A stretch of DNA of 64,000 bases from Exiguobacterium sp. TNDT2. GTDB lineage: Bacteria; Bacillota; Bacilli; Exiguobacteriales; Exiguobacteriaceae. The stretch lies in NCBI RefSeq assembly GCF_003331145.1, contig NZ_QLVE01000006.1, positions 62,001 to 126,000 on the forward strand, read 5' to 3'. A model generated the notes under the pieces. The model did not search any database, had not been told where the DNA came from, and saw nothing but the letters and a program-made list of their open reading frames with translations. Position numbers and translations under genes: made by a program. Positions 29,554 through 39,133 of the stretch are shown one piece after another; within the stretch, counting starts at the first letter, position 1, and every line of letters begins with the position of its first letter.

Positions 29554-29582
29554 GTGACAACGTTTCAGTTTCACGGTATAAT
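29554..29582 (+). promoter_or_regulatory. Promoter for yajC
   Basis: -35 GTGACA (29554-29559), 17-bp spacer, perfect -10 TATAAT (29577-29582), 36 bp before the yajC start. Confidence 0.78.
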
Positions 29583-29617
29583 GAACCTGATATTGAAGGA
29601 AAGGGTGAATTTTACGC

Positions 29618-29896
29618 ATGGAAACTCTCGTAGCACTATTACCGATGATCCTTATTTTCGTCGTGTTCTACTTCTTGTTGATCCGTCCGCAGACGAAACG
29701 TCAGAAGGAAGTACAATCGATGCAAAACGCGCTTGAGCGTGGGGATCACGTCGTAACAATCGGCGGCCTTCACGGCGTCGTCCACCAAATCGAAGACACG
29801 CAAGTCACATTGAAATGTGACCAGTCACTCCTTAAGTTCAATCGCAGTGCGATTGCTGAAGTGACGAAAAAAGGCAACTCATCATTCGCTGAGTAA
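29618..29896 (+). CDS. yajC: Preprotein translocase subunit YajC
   Basis: Small bitopic accessory of SecDF. One N-terminal membrane helix (about residues 5-23), then the family motif LIRPQTKRQKEVQSMQNALERGDHVVTIGG split across residues 20-50. 92 aa is normal. AAGGAAAGGGTG precedes ATG 29618. In this genome 4.6 kb of accessory DNA separates it from secD. Confidence 0.94.
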   Translation: METLVALLPMILIFVVFYFLLIRPQTKRQKEVQSMQNALERGDHVVTIGGLHGVVHQIEDTQVTLKCDQSLLKFNRSAIAEVTKKGNSSFAE

Positions 29897-29902
29897 CCAA
29901 AC

Positions 29903-29936
29903 AACGCCTGACCATCATTGGTCAGGCGTATTTTTG
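29903..29936 (+). terminator. Terminator after yajC
   Basis: ACGCCTGACC (29904-29913), ATCATT loop, GGTCAGGCGT (29920-29929), then TATTTTT. Overlaps the 3' end of the opposing flavoprotein gene. Confidence 0.9.
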
Positions 29937-31075
29937 TGTGGAAAATAATCGGGGGATAATCCGCCGCGCCGCTTCTTGTCCGCCATAGATGGCGCGGGCG
30001 AACGGTCCGACGATGAGGTCGGCATAAGCTCCAGTCATATAAAAGTCGTCGGTCCAAGCGAGTGTCTCGTCGAGGACGGGCGTGCCGCATGGAGTGAGCG
30101 GCAAGTCGAGTTGCTCGAGGAGCGGTCGTAAAAACGATTGTCTCGTATCGAGCGGACGGATGCCCGTACAACAGACGATCTCGGTCGAAGGGAGTGCCTG
30201 TCCGTCGACATACAATTGTTCGTCACACCGGACCGCCTCACCAATCACATGATCAATCACGCCTTGACGGATGAGTCGTTTTACTTTGAGGACGAGGTCG
30301 TTCGGTGACGTCCCGGGCCGACGCTCGGCTTTGACGAAGGAGCGTTTCTCGATCCAATCGTCTTCAAGCCGATGGAACGCCCGCAAGCCTTTCGGGCCCA
30401 TGAAGCTACGGTCGGCGTCGAACTGGCTCACCTCGAGCGGTCGTTTCGTGACGAGCGTGACATGATGTCCTTTCTGATGCCGGGCCAAGGCGTAATGTAG
30501 CGCCGTGATGCCACCACCGACGACGGTGACATGATCTTGCTCGTTGACCTCCTCAGTAGAGAAGATGTGACGGCAACCCGGGAGTCCCGACCAGTCCGGA
30601 AGGTGGACGGCGTTTGATTGTCCGGTCGCGACGATGACCAAGTCGGCCGTGATGCGGCGCTGATTCGTCTCGATGATGTACAGATTCTCTTCACGTGTCA
30701 CCCGGACGACAGGTTCGTTTCCAATAAAGCGGGACGGTAGCTGCCAATCATCAATCGTCTGGTCACAATGGTCGTTGAACAAGGCGAGCGAAGGCCGACC
30801 GAACGTGTCTTTGAAATGATGCGAGCCGTAATCGTAACAAGCGGCAAACTGCTTCAACGCGTGCGGGTTGGACGACAGATGATGGACCCGGGTCGAGCGT
30901 AAGTGCGACATCGCGATGCGGCCGGTTTGTGTCTTCCAATTATGGAGAGGAGAGTCGTTCGCGTCGATAATCATCAAGTCGTCGAGCGTCCCGCCTTGTT
31001 CTAAGTAGGAGACGGCGAGCGTCATTCCATGGATGCCACCGCCAATTATTAAATCCGTGTATGTGAAGAAATCAT
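29922..31075 (-). pseudogene. SidA/FAD-NAD(P)-binding flavoprotein with out-of-frame 5' end
   Basis: A flavin monooxygenase-like protein. The body (ATG 31025 onward, 367 aa) has an ATGQS segment, VVGGGITALHYAL (NAD(P)-binding Rossmann motif, about residues 167-179) and a C-terminal DDFYMTGAYADLIVGPFARAIYGG FAD-type segment. The N-terminal FAD glycine motif DLIIGGGIHGMTLAV is encoded just upstream of ATG 31025 in the same frame, but no ATG, GTG or TTG opens that frame. The only well-placed start, ATG 31075 with GAGGTG 5 nt before it, is in another frame and stops after eight codons. A 1- or 2-base indel between 31075 and 31055 would join them. Either a real disruption, a sequence error or an unusual initiation. 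Sits under a Zur-like box. Confidence 0.6.
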
Positions 31076-31088
31076 CGTGTCACCTCAT

Positions 31089-31109
31089 AAATAGTAATTA
31101 TTACGATTT
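31089..31109. promoter_or_regulatory. Zur-like operator
   Basis: A 10-1-10 palindrome. On the minus strand the halves read AAATCGTAAT and ATTACTATTT. The B. subtilis Zur consensus halves are AAATCGTAAT and ATTACGATTT, so there is a single mismatch. It lies just downstream of the flavoprotein promoter -10, where bound Zur would block transcription. Confidence 0.72.
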
Positions 31110-31111
31110 GT

Positions 31112-31141
31112 ATCATAGCGGAAGTGGCGGCTTTTTGTCAA
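31112..31141 (-). promoter_or_regulatory. Consensus promoter of the flavoprotein gene
   Basis: On the minus strand: perfect -35 TTGACA (complement of 31136-31141), 18-bp spacer, -10 TATGAT (complement of 31112-31117). The Zur-like box covers the expected transcription start. Confidence 0.78.
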
Positions 31142-31187
31142 ACTTCGTCAATCCGAGGAATCATCCACCTTATTTACAAAAATCAAA

Positions 31188-31216
31188 TTGAATCGTGAAA
31201 ACGTTTGCATTATCGT
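31188..31216 (+). promoter_or_regulatory. MCP promoter containing a cre (CcpA) site
   Basis: -35 TTGAAT (31188-31193), 17-bp spacer, -10 TATCGT (31211-31216). The 14-mer TGAAAACGTTTGCA at 31196-31209 matches the cre consensus TGWAARCGYTWNCW at every position and fills the spacer. CcpA binding there would repress the gene under preferred carbon sources. Confidence 0.65.
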
Positions 31217-31252
31217 CAAGTTGAGAAGAATGGGAAAGAAGGAGAAGAAGAC

Positions 31253-33025
31253 ATGGATGTGAAACGAATGCTACGCCCGCTTAAAAATTGGAAGGTTCGC
31301 CGTCGTCCTGAGAGGCTGAAAGGCCGTTCATCGATGCGGCGGAAAATGGCGATGGCGCTTATCCCGACTTTGATCGCCTTATTGCTGGTCGGAGGACTCG
31401 GGTCGTACCAATTACAGAGTGCGACGTCAGAGTATGACCGGGTCTTGAACGAACGGCTCCAAGATATGCTCGTCGCCGAAGATTTGGCGCTGACTGTGAC
31501 CGATGCCGAGCGCTATTTGAACTACTACTTGCTCGTCTCGAACCCGAAGACATTGATCAGTCTCGAAGCGGCGCAGACAACACGTGACGAGTTGATGAAT
31601 ACGCTCAAACAATCGTCGTCAGATCCGAAAGTCATCGCCTGGATCGGTGATTTGGAGAAGTTCAATCAACTTCTCGACACGGAAATGGCGCGTGTCATCG
31701 ACCTCCGTCAACAGCAAGACGAAATCGGCTATAAGACGGTGCTCAATACGAGTGTGACACCGACGACGGATCGCGTCCGGATGACGGTGACCGACCTCGT
31801 CGCATATCAGGGCGAAGCGCTCGCCGCTGAATCGGAAGCGGTCCAGGCGAGTGCCGGGCAATCGATCATCTGGATGGTCGTCATCAGCATCATCGGCGTC
31901 GCTGTCGGTCTACTTTCACTACTAGCCCTCCAAAAGCTGTTCTTGAAGCCGATCAATCGACTCGTCAGCGAAGCGCGCGTCGTCGCCGAAGGAGACTTGA
32001 CCGGAGACGATATCGAGGTCGGTTCGAACGACGAACTTGGTGACCTCGTCACGGCGTTCAACGACATGAAACGTAATCTCGTCGGTTTGATTCGTCAAGT
32101 TGGGGCAGCCTCGGATAAAGTGACGGCCTATTCGGAAGAGCTGTACGCCAGCACGGATCACGTCGCCACGACGACGCAAGATGTGGCCGGGCTGTTCGAA
32201 CAGATGAATCTCGCGGCGGAAGTCTCGGCGAAACGTGCCGAGGAAGGGACGTCCGGCGTCAACCAAGCCGTCGTCGGATTGAATCAAATCGCCGCAGCCT
32301 CACAAGGCGTGAACGAACAGACGATTCATACGCTCGAAGCGGCAAGTGGAGGACTCGAAACGATTCAGTTGGCGGAACGGCAAATGCGTGAGATTCAAAG
32401 AGCGAACGATTTGACGCAACAAATGGTCGAGCGCTTGTCGAACCAGTCGCTCGAGATCGAGAAGATCACCCGCTCCATCACCGCCATCACCGAACAGACC
32501 AATTTGCTCGCCTTGAACGCAGCGATTGAAGCGGCACGGGCTGGAGAACATGGGAAAGGGTTTGCCGTCGTCGCGGCCGAGGTCCGAAAACTCGCCGAAG
32601 AGTCGAAACAGTCGGCGAAACAGATCCAAGCGGTCGTCGCCGACATCCAGCGCGATACGTCAGAAGTCGAATCCGCGTTTGACGTCACGAGTCAACATGT
32701 GACGAGCGGCGTGACCCAAATGGGAGAAGTCGCCGGTGCGTTCCGCGAAATCGTCTCAGTCATTCAAGAGACGTCCCGCCAAATGAGTGAAATCGCGGCG
32801 GCGACAGAAGAAGTGAGCGCGAACACGACCGAGGTCGCGGTCTCGGTCGAAGATATGTCGACGAACGCTGTCTCGACGCAACGAAGCGTGGAAGAAGCTG
32901 GCGCGAACGTCGAAGAGCAACTCGCCGCCATTCAAGAGATCAACGGTATCGCCGAGACGATGAGCCATATGTCGGTCGAGTTGAAAGACCTCGTGCATTT
33001 GTTTAAGACATCTTCTAACGAGTGA
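31253..33025 (+). CDS. Methyl-accepting chemotaxis protein
   Basis: Transmembrane chemoreceptor. First membrane helix about residues 31-55, an extracytoplasmic four-helix-bundle sensor of roughly 145 residues, second helix about 203-226, HAMP about 227-282 and a methyl-accepting signalling domain about 310-585. The signalling hairpin tip [21 protein letters not shown] (about 410-430) is canonical. Start ATG 31253 follows AAGGAGAAG; a TTG at 31205 falls within the promoter. Ligand cannot be inferred. No dockable che genes lie nearby. Confidence 0.92.
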   Translation: MDVKRMLRPLKNWKVRRRPERLKGRSSMRRKMAMALIPTLIALLLVGGLGSYQLQSATSEYDRVLNERLQDMLVAEDLALTVTDAERYLNYYLLVSNPKTLISLEAAQTTRDELMNTLKQSSSDPKVIAWIGDLEKFNQLLDTEMARVIDLRQQQDEIGYKTVLNTSVTPTTDRVRMTVTDLVAYQGEALAAESEAVQASAGQSIIWMVVISIIGVAVGLLSLLALQKLFLKPINRLVSEARVVAEGDLTGDDIEVGSNDELGDLVTAFNDMKRNLVGLIRQVGAASDKVTAYSEELYASTDHVATTTQDVAGLFEQMNLAAEVSAKRAEEGTSGVNQAVVGLNQIAAASQGVNEQTIHTLEAASGGLETIQLAERQMREIQRANDLTQQMVERLSNQSLEIEKITRSITAITEQTNLLALNAAIEAARAGEHGKGFAVVAAEVRKLAEESKQSAKQIQAVVADIQRDTSEVESAFDVTSQHVTSGVTQMGEVAGAFREIVSVIQETSRQMSEIAAATEEVSANTTEVAVSVEDMSTNAVSTQRSVEEAGANVEEQLAAIQEINGIAETMSHMSVELKDLVHLFKTSSNE

Positions 33026-33038
33026 GGAGCAGCCAGGC

Positions 33039-33341
33039 ATGGATCAAGCGACTGCATTAATCGAGATTTTGCTAGATAAAACGGCAAGTGACGCAGACCG
33101 GGATGACGCTGCCATCGATTTGGGGGATATCTCAGATGATGAGGAAGTAGAAGTCGCCTTGTTGACCGTTGCCAATGACGAGGGTACGGATGAGATGATT
33201 CGAGCAAGTTGTGGGGAATCATTAGCCCGAATATGGGTTCGGCAAAATCAGGTGAGTCGTGAGAAGTTGGCTCTGCTGACGGGAATCGCTTTAGAAGAAG
33301 CGGTGGGAATAATCAAGAATGAAAACTTGGATCTAGGCTAA
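33039..33341 (+). CDS. Small HEAT-repeat-like protein
   Basis: A 100-aa acidic all-helical protein. DRDDAAIDLGDISDDEEVEVALLTVANDEGTDEMIRASCGESLARIWV contains two HEAT-like helical pairs of the kind DxxxRxxAxxxLG. GTGAGGAGC at the MCP end supplies a ribosome binding site before ATG 33039. It is 13 bp after the MCP gene and likely co-transcribed, so a role with that receptor is possible but unproven. More AT-rich than its neighbours. Confidence 0.65.
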   Translation: MDQATALIEILLDKTASDADRDDAAIDLGDISDDEEVEVALLTVANDEGTDEMIRASCGESLARIWVRQNQVSREKLALLTGIALEEAVGIIKNENLDLG

Positions 33342-33379
33342 GGTAGGTAACTGTTACGCATATTTAGCACAAACAAAAA

Positions 33380-33425
33380 AGAGGCCGTGGACACGAATTG
33401 TTTGTGTCCACGGCCTCTTAAAATT
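33380..33425. terminator. Bidirectional terminator
   Basis: GAGGCCGTGGACAC (33381-33394), loop of 9 nt, GTGTCCACGGCCTC (33404-33417). A preceding A run gives a T run on the minus strand, so it mainly ends the ZIP transcript. Confidence 0.9.
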
Positions 33426-33449
33426 TCACAAATTACTTTACTCAGTTGG

Positions 33450-34304
33450 TTACATTAACAAAATCAGACTGGCTGCCATGACCATCATACCGGCGACCAT
33501 GCCGTACACCGCATGGTGGGCCCGTCCGTATTCACGCGCAGCTGGGAGTAACTCGTCGAGCGAGATGAACACCATGATACCGCCGACGCCTGCGAACAAG
33601 AGACCGAACACCGTGTCATTCAAGAACGGCATCAAAAGAAGGAAACCGACGACCGCGCCGAGCGGTTCGGCGAGACCGGACAAGAAGGACAGTTTCAACG
33701 CCTTCTTTCGAGAGCCGGTCGCGTAATAGATCGGAACCGAGACGGCGATGCCTTCCGGAATGTTGTGTAACGCGATAGCAATCGCGATGGCGAGACCGAC
33801 CGCTGGGTCATCGAGAGCCGAAATGAACGTCGCCAAACCTTCCGGGAAGTTATGGATGGTGATGGCGAGCGCCATAAACAGACCCATCTTATGAAGTCGT
33901 TGTCTCGTCTCGTGATTCAATGGGACGCGTTCGGTCGCCGTCGTCGCGAGTTCTTGGGACGACGGGTCGTTTTGCATCGTCTCGACGAATTTGACTTCAT
34001 GTGGATTCTCAGGAGACGGGATGAACTTGTCGATCAACGCGATCAGCATCATCCCGCCGAAGAAGGCGAGGACGGTATAGAGCGTCCCGGTCTGCTCGCC
34101 ATGGGCCCCGACGAGCTCGTCGAGCGCTTTCGGGAAAATCTCGATAAAGGATACGTAAATCATGACCCCGCCTGAGAAGCCAAGGGACACCGACAAGAAG
34201 GCCGTGTTGGTCCGTTTGGCGAAGAAGGCGATCATACTTCCGATTCCCGTCGCGAGTCCAGCGAACAGCGTCAGTAAAAAGGCATAGAGTATCGTACTAT
34301 CCAT
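33450..34304 (-). CDS. ZIP family divalent metal transporter
   Basis: Eight-helix ZIP (GufA/ZupT-like) permease, imports Zn2+ and often Fe2+ or Mn2+. The binuclear metal motifs are HNFPEG (about residue 150) and HNIPEG (about 179). The ELPAA-type motif near the C-terminus also fits. A cytoplasmic loop (about 98-135) lies between TM3 and TM4. 284 aa. No Zur box is visible upstream, unlike the flavoprotein 2.4 kb away. The metal cannot be fixed by eye. Confidence 0.9.
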   Translation of the reverse strand: MDSTILYAFLLTLFAGLATGIGSMIAFFAKRTNTAFLSVSLGFSGGVMIYVSFIEIFPKALDELVGAHGEQTGTLYTVLAFFGGMMLIALIDKFIPSPENPHEVKFVETMQNDPSSQELATTATERVPLNHETRQRLHKMGLFMALAITIHNFPEGLATFISALDDPAVGLAIAIAIALHNIPEGIAVSVPIYYATGSRKKALKLSFLSGLAEPLGAVVGFLLLMPFLNDTVFGLLFAGVGGIMVFISLDELLPAAREYGRAHHAVYGMVAGMMVMAASLILLM

Positions 34305-34347
34305 TGGAAAGGACTCCTTTACGTGTAATGTGTAAGTTGATAATCAT

Positions 34348-34376
34348 ATCATAGCTCAAGTTTTGCCCTAATGCAA
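34348..34376 (-). promoter_or_regulatory. Promoter of the ZIP transporter gene
   Basis: On the minus strand: -35 TTGCAT (complement of 34371-34376), 17-bp spacer, -10 TATGAT (complement of 34348-34353). A TGATAATC-like inverted stretch (34338-34352) overlaps the -10 and might be a Fur-family site, but the match is weak. Confidence 0.65.
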
Positions 34377-34442
34377 CATTTAGTCGCACACGCAAAAAAG
34401 CGTGGGAAATCAACGTGTCGTGTTACAATTTTAGGAAAACGA

Positions 34443-34471
34443 TTGATAAATGTTTAGAATATTTGTAATGT
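34443..34471 (+). promoter_or_regulatory. Promoter of secD-secF
   Basis: -35 TTGATA (34443-34448), 17-bp spacer, -10 TAATGT (34466-34471), about 50 bp before secD. Confidence 0.65.
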
Positions 34472-34523
34472 TAACGAGAGAAGTTTTTTTAAGAGAACAT
34501 GTGTTTAGAAAGGAAATAGTCGT

Positions 34524-35825
34524 ATGTACAAAAAAGGGAATATCGCGATCTTTGCGGTCATCATGATTGCAACGATCATGCTCGCCGCCTTGTCGACGCC
34601 ATGGGTCGTCAAGAATACGAACCTCGGCCTCGATCTTAAAGGCGGGTTCGAAGTGCTGTACGAAGTCCAGCCGCTCGAAGACGGCGATGTCATCGATCAA
34701 TCAGCGATGAATGCAACCGTTCGCGCCATCAACAACCGGGTCAACGTCCTCGGTGTGTCTGAACCGGATATCCGGATTGAGGACAGTAACCGCATCCGTG
34801 TCCAACTTGCGGGCGTATCGAACCAAAACGATGCGCGCGAAGTGCTCTCGTCGACGGCACAACTCACGTTCCGCGACGTCGACGATAACGTCCTCCTCGA
34901 CGGGAAAGATCTCGCTCCACGTGGCGCGGCACTCAGCTATGACCCACAAGGCACCCCGGTCGTTGAACTGACGCTCCAGTCAGCGGATAAATTCGGTGAA
35001 GTCACATCGCAAATTGCCCAGCGTCCGGCACCGGAAAACCGTCTCGTCATCTGGCTTGATTATGAAGAAGGCGACACGTATGCCGAGGAGATTCAAAAAG
35101 AGAACTCGAAGATCGTGTCGGATGCATCCGTCACGTCTCCGATCCTATCGGATAAAGCCATCATCTCGGGTGGCGGCATCGATGCCGAGAGCGGTCAACG
35201 TCTTGCTGACATCTTGAACGCCGGGGCGCTCCCGGTCAAACTTGAAGAAATCTATTCGACGTCGGTCTCGGCCCAGTTCGGTCAAGACGCGCTCGATAAG
35301 ACGGTGTTCGCGTCTCTCATCGGGATCGCGGCCATCTTCTTGTTCATGTTGTTCTTCTATCGTTTACCCGGTCTCGTCTCGATTATCACGCTCATTTTGT
35401 ATATCAATTTGATTATGTTGTTCTTCAACGGCATTAACGCCGTCTTGACGCTCCCTGGTATTGCCGCTCTCGTCCTCGGTGTCGGGATGGCGGTCGATGC
35501 GAACATCATCACGGCGGAGCGCATCAAGGATGAACTCCGATCAGGGAAGTCGGTCCTCTCGGCATTCCGTGCCGGGAACCGGCGCTCGCTCAGTACGATT
35601 ATCGATGCCAACTTGACGACCCTCATCTCGGCAGCGGTCTTGTTCTATTTCGGGACGAGCTCGGTCCGAGGGTTCGCCATCATGCTCATGATCTCGATTG
35701 CGATGACGTTCATCTCGAACGTCTTCATCTCGCGTTATTTGATGCACCTCCTCGTCTCGAGTCGTCTGTTCGACAAACGAAAAGGCTGGTTTGGTGTGAA
35801 GGAGAGTGAAATCCGTGAACTTTAA
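34524..35825 (+). CDS. secD: Protein translocase subunit SecD
   Basis: RND-type component that uses the proton motive force to assist late export. One N-terminal membrane helix (about residues 8-25), GLDLKGGFEVLYEV (family motif, about 33-46), a large extracytoplasmic domain, then five helices (about 252-425) with the conserved GVGMAVDANIITAERIKDELR. 433 aa. B. subtilis has SecDF as one polypeptide; here SecD and SecF are separate, with SecF starting within the SecD 3' end. ATG 34524 follows AAAGGAAA. Confidence 0.95.
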   Translation: MYKKGNIAIFAVIMIATIMLAALSTPWVVKNTNLGLDLKGGFEVLYEVQPLEDGDVIDQSAMNATVRAINNRVNVLGVSEPDIRIEDSNRIRVQLAGVSNQNDAREVLSSTAQLTFRDVDDNVLLDGKDLAPRGAALSYDPQGTPVVELTLQSADKFGEVTSQIAQRPAPENRLVIWLDYEEGDTYAEEIQKENSKIVSDASVTSPILSDKAIISGGGIDAESGQRLADILNAGALPVKLEEIYSTSVSAQFGQDALDKTVFASLIGIAAIFLFMLFFYRLPGLVSIITLILYINLIMLFFNGINAVLTLPGIAALVLGVGMAVDANIITAERIKDELRSGKSVLSAFRAGNRRSLSTIIDANLTTLISAAVLFYFGTSSVRGFAIMLMISIAMTFISNVFISRYLMHLLVSSRLFDKRKGWFGVKESEIREL

Positions 35826-36738
35826 GCTCACTGAATTGAATTATGTGAAACATATGCGCACGATGTTCATCATCTCATGTGCCATCGTCATCATCGGCCT
35901 CGGCATCTTGTTCTTCCGTGGCTTGAACCTCGGGATCGACTTCGCGTCGGGTACTCGGGTCGAAGTGTTGACCGAATCACAAGTGTCTCAAGAAGAATTG
36001 GCAGCCGCGTTTGAAGAAGCTGGTGTCGATGAGGACATCTCGTCGGTCCAATACGCGGAAGGTGGAACGCTCGCCAACGTGACGTTCGTCGGTCAGCTCG
36101 CGCAAGACGAAGTCGCGTCAGTGAAGACCGTGTTCACGGAAACATTCGGGAACGACCCGAACATCAGCACCGTGTCGGCCGAAGTTGGTCGTGATATCGC
36201 TCGGAATGCTATCTATGCGGTCGCGCTCGCGTCGCTCGGGATCATCCTCTATATCACGTTCCGCTTCCAATTCTCGTATGCGGTCGCGACGGTCGTCGCC
36301 ATGCTCCACGATGCGTTCTTCATGATCGTGGCGTTCTCGATTTTCGGTATCGAGGTCAACTTGTACTTCGTCGCCGCCGTCTTGACGATTATCGGGTATT
36401 CGGTCAACGATACGATCGTCACGTTCGACCGCGTCCGTGAGAACATCCAAGCGTATGAGAAGGAACGGAAAATCAAATCGATGGACGTGTATCGTGACAT
36501 CGTCAACACGTCGATTCAAGAGACGATCGTCCGCTCGGTCAACACGGTCGTCACCGTGCTCTTGACGGTCATCGCCTTGTACGTGTTCGGCGCCGAGTCG
36601 ATCCGCGGTTTCTCAATCGCGTTGCTCATCGGTCTCGTCATGGGGATGTACTCATCGATTTTCATCGCCTCGTACTTGTGGATGCTTCTCAAAGGCATGT
36701 CGCTCAACAAAAAGAAAGAAACCGCCCCAGAGGCGTAA
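35815..36738 (+). CDS. secF: Protein translocase subunit SecF
   Basis: Partner of SecD. Helix near residues 15-35, GLNLGIDFASGTRVEV motif (about 37-52) and five helices to the end, with SVNDTIVTFDRVREN (about 197-211). GGAG (35801-35804) is 10 nt before GTG 35815, so the GTG at 35806 is too close. The start overlaps secD by 11 bp. Confidence 0.94.
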   Translation: MNFKLTELNYVKHMRTMFIISCAIVIIGLGILFFRGLNLGIDFASGTRVEVLTESQVSQEELAAAFEEAGVDEDISSVQYAEGGTLANVTFVGQLAQDEVASVKTVFTETFGNDPNISTVSAEVGRDIARNAIYAVALASLGIILYITFRFQFSYAVATVVAMLHDAFFMIVAFSIFGIEVNLYFVAAVLTIIGYSVNDTIVTFDRVRENIQAYEKERKIKSMDVYRDIVNTSIQETIVRSVNTVVTVLLTVIALYVFGAESIRGFSIALLIGLVMGMYSSIFIASYLWMLLKGMSLNKKKETAPEA

Positions 36739-36742
36739 CCGC

Positions 36743-36773
36743 AGGTCTCCCGAATCGTTCGGGGGACCTTTTA
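36743..36773 (+). terminator. Terminator after secF
   Basis: AGGTCTCCCGAA (36743-36754), loop, TTCGGGGGACCT (36758-36769), TTTT. Confidence 0.88.
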
Positions 36774-36806
36774 TGAATGTCAAGACGGCACTTCAGTCGC
36801 TCGTTC

Positions 36807-36815
36807 TGATATAAT
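36807..36815 (+). promoter_or_regulatory. Extended -10 promoter for recJ
   Basis: TGATATAAT (TGn plus perfect TATAAT, 36810-36815), 26 bp before recJ. No good -35. Confidence 0.65.
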
Positions 36816-36840
36816 CTACAATTGATTGGAGTGAAGGACT

Positions 36841-39132
36841 ATGTATCATGCGAAGAAACGATGGGTGTATCCGGAGACGGATACGACCGCGGTTGAACAG
36901 CTACAGACAGAACTAAATATATCGAAGCAACTCGCGACGCTCCTCACGCAACGGGGGCACCGCGATGTCGAGGCGGCCAAGGCGTTTTTATACGTTGAAG
37001 AGAAGTTGACGTTCCACGATCCATACTTGTTTGAACAGATGAATAAAGTCGTCGACCGTTTGAAACGAGCGGCCGACGATGGTGAGATGGTGCTCATCTA
37101 CGGCGACTATGATGTCGATGGTGTCAGCGCCTCGGCCGTCATGTGGCACGCCTTGACCGAGATCGGTGTCATGGCGGAATGTTACATTCCGAACCGATTC
37201 ACGGAAGGCTACGGTCCGAACAAAGAGGCGTTCGGCTGGGCCGCGGGTGAAGGGTTCACGCTCATCATCACGGTCGACTGTGGGATTTCAGGGATTGAAG
37301 AGGCAGCGCTCTTAAAAGAGCTCGGTGTCGATTTGATTATCACTGACCACCATGAACCGAAAGCGACGCTCCCAGACGCGTTCGCCATCATCCATCCTCA
37401 CATCGATCCGTCATATCCGTATGACAAGCTCGCCGGGGCAGGCGTCGCGCTCAAAGTGGCGCATGCCGTGCTCGGCCGGATGCCAGAAGAGTTACTCGAT
37501 TTGGCTGTGCTCGGTACGATCGCCGACCTCGTCCCGCTCGACGGGGAGAACCGTCTGCTCGCGAAGCTTGGACTGAAGGCGCTCGACGATTCGAAACGTC
37601 CAGGGATTCTTGCGCTCCGCGAAGTATGCGCCTTGACGGACGGGACGTTGAACGAGGAGTCGGTCGGGTTCGCATTCGGACCACGCATCAACGCTGCCGG
37701 TCGTCTTGACTCGGCGATGCCAGCGCTCCAAATGCTACTAGCCGAGAGCGTCGAGGAGGCACTCGAACTGGCGAAGCAGCTCGACAAACAGAACAAAGAA
37801 CGTCAAGACATCGTCAAGACGATCGCCAAGGAAGCGACGGAACTCGTCGAGGCTTCGATGACGGACGACCGCGTCCTCGTCGTCGCCAGCGAACGATGGA
37901 ATCCGGGTGTCGTCGGGATCGTCGCATCACGGCTCGTCGAGGCGTACTATCGTCCGGTCATCCTATTATGCCACGACCCGAAGACGGGGAAAGCGAAGGG
38001 GTCGGGCCGGTCAATTGACGGCTTCGACTTGTTCAAAGAACTATCGAAAAATGAAGACATCTTGCCGCACTTCGGCGGACACCCGGCCGCAGCCGGGATG
38101 ACCTTGTTATCGGAGAACGTGGCCGAACTGCGCCGTCGTCTGAACGAACAAGCCGAGTCGATTCCGGACGAGACGTTCGTCGCCCGCGTCAACGTCGACT
38201 TGAAACTTGACGTGAACGACGTGTCGCTCGACTTGATCTCGGAAATCGGCAAGCTCGCCCCGTTCGGGATGGGTAATCCGTCACCACGCGTCGTCGTGGC
38301 AGACGCAAGACTGCGAGACATCCGTCAAATCGGACGTGACAACACCCATTTGAAAGTTCAGCTTGCCGGGGACAAACGTGAACTCGACGGGATCGGTTTC
38401 GGATTCGGCCACGTCGTCTCCGAGATTTCGAAGATGGCCCACGTCTCGGTCATGGGCAGTCTGCAAGTGAATGAATGGAACGGGATGCGCAAGCCGCAGC
38501 TCATGATTCAAGACATCCGTGTCGACGGGTTCCAAGTGTTCGATTATCGGGGTAAGAAAAACTCGCTTGACGAATTGAAACAGCTCCCGGGCGACACGAC
38601 GTCGTTCGTATCGTTCCAAGGGCGGGACGACTTCCCGCTCCACGACCTCGATACGCCGCTCAAGCCTTTTGTCGTCTTGCTCGATTTGCCGGACGAGGAA
38701 GACGTATTGGCGGACTTGTTGACCGAGGACGTAGAACGTATCTACTGTGCGTTCGGACAAGGCGGCTCGTTCTTCGAGAAGTTGCCGACGCGTGAAGATT
38801 TCCGAACATACTACGTCCACATGGCGACGTGCGAACGGAAAAACCTGCGCGAAAACTTGATTCGTTTGTCAATCGAGCGAAAATGGTCAAAAAATACGAT
38901 TCAATTTATGCATCAAGTATTCTCTGAACTCGAGTTTCTTGTTACAATGGAAGACGGACTGCCTGGAGTGAATCCAGAAGCGCCGAAACGCGATTTGACC
39001 GAAGCGCCATGTTATAAGCGCCGGGTTGGACGAGTCCAACTCGAGGAGCGTTTCATCTATGCGTCGTTGGCAGAACTGAAAGAGCGGTTACAATCATTGC
39101 GATCGAACAAGATGCAGGAGGCTTACACATAA
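36841..39132 (+). CDS. recJ: Single-stranded-DNA-specific exonuclease RecJ
   Basis: 5'-3' ssDNA exonuclease of recombination and repair. DHH-family motifs: DYDVDGVSA (about residues 88-96), DCGIS (about 145-149), DHHEP (about 169-173) and the DHHA1 motif [11 protein letters not shown] (about 413-423). An OB domain follows, then a C-terminal extension of about 200 residues typical of Bacilli (763 aa in total). It starts at ATG 36841 after GGAGTGAAGG. The apt gene follows after a 1-bp gap. Confidence 0.95.
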   Translation: MYHAKKRWVYPETDTTAVEQLQTELNISKQLATLLTQRGHRDVEAAKAFLYVEEKLTFHDPYLFEQMNKVVDRLKRAADDGEMVLIYGDYDVDGVSASAVMWHALTEIGVMAECYIPNRFTEGYGPNKEAFGWAAGEGFTLIITVDCGISGIEEAALLKELGVDLIITDHHEPKATLPDAFAIIHPHIDPSYPYDKLAGAGVALKVAHAVLGRMPEELLDLAVLGTIADLVPLDGENRLLAKLGLKALDDSKRPGILALREVCALTDGTLNEESVGFAFGPRINAAGRLDSAMPALQMLLAESVEEALELAKQLDKQNKERQDIVKTIAKEATELVEASMTDDRVLVVASERWNPGVVGIVASRLVEAYYRPVILLCHDPKTGKAKGSGRSIDGFDLFKELSKNEDILPHFGGHPAAAGMTLLSENVAELRRRLNEQAESIPDETFVARVNVDLKLDVNDVSLDLISEIGKLAPFGMGNPSPRVVVADARLRDIRQIGRDNTHLKVQLAGDKRELDGIGFGFGHVVSEISKMAHVSVMGSLQVNEWNGMRKPQLMIQDIRVDGFQVFDYRGKKNSLDELKQLPGDTTSFVSFQGRDDFPLHDLDTPLKPFVVLLDLPDEEDVLADLLTEDVERIYCAFGQGGSFFEKLPTREDFRTYYVHMATCERKNLRENLIRLSIERKWSKNTIQFMHQVFSELEFLVTMEDGLPGVNPEAPKRDLTEAPCYKRRVGRVQLEERFIYASLAELKERLQSLRSNKMQEAYT

Positions 39133-39133
39133 A

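Noticed and set aside
34338-34353. Fur-like TGATAATC inverted repeat at the ZIP promoter
   Set aside because: Only half-matches a Fur 7-1-7 box; too weak to call.
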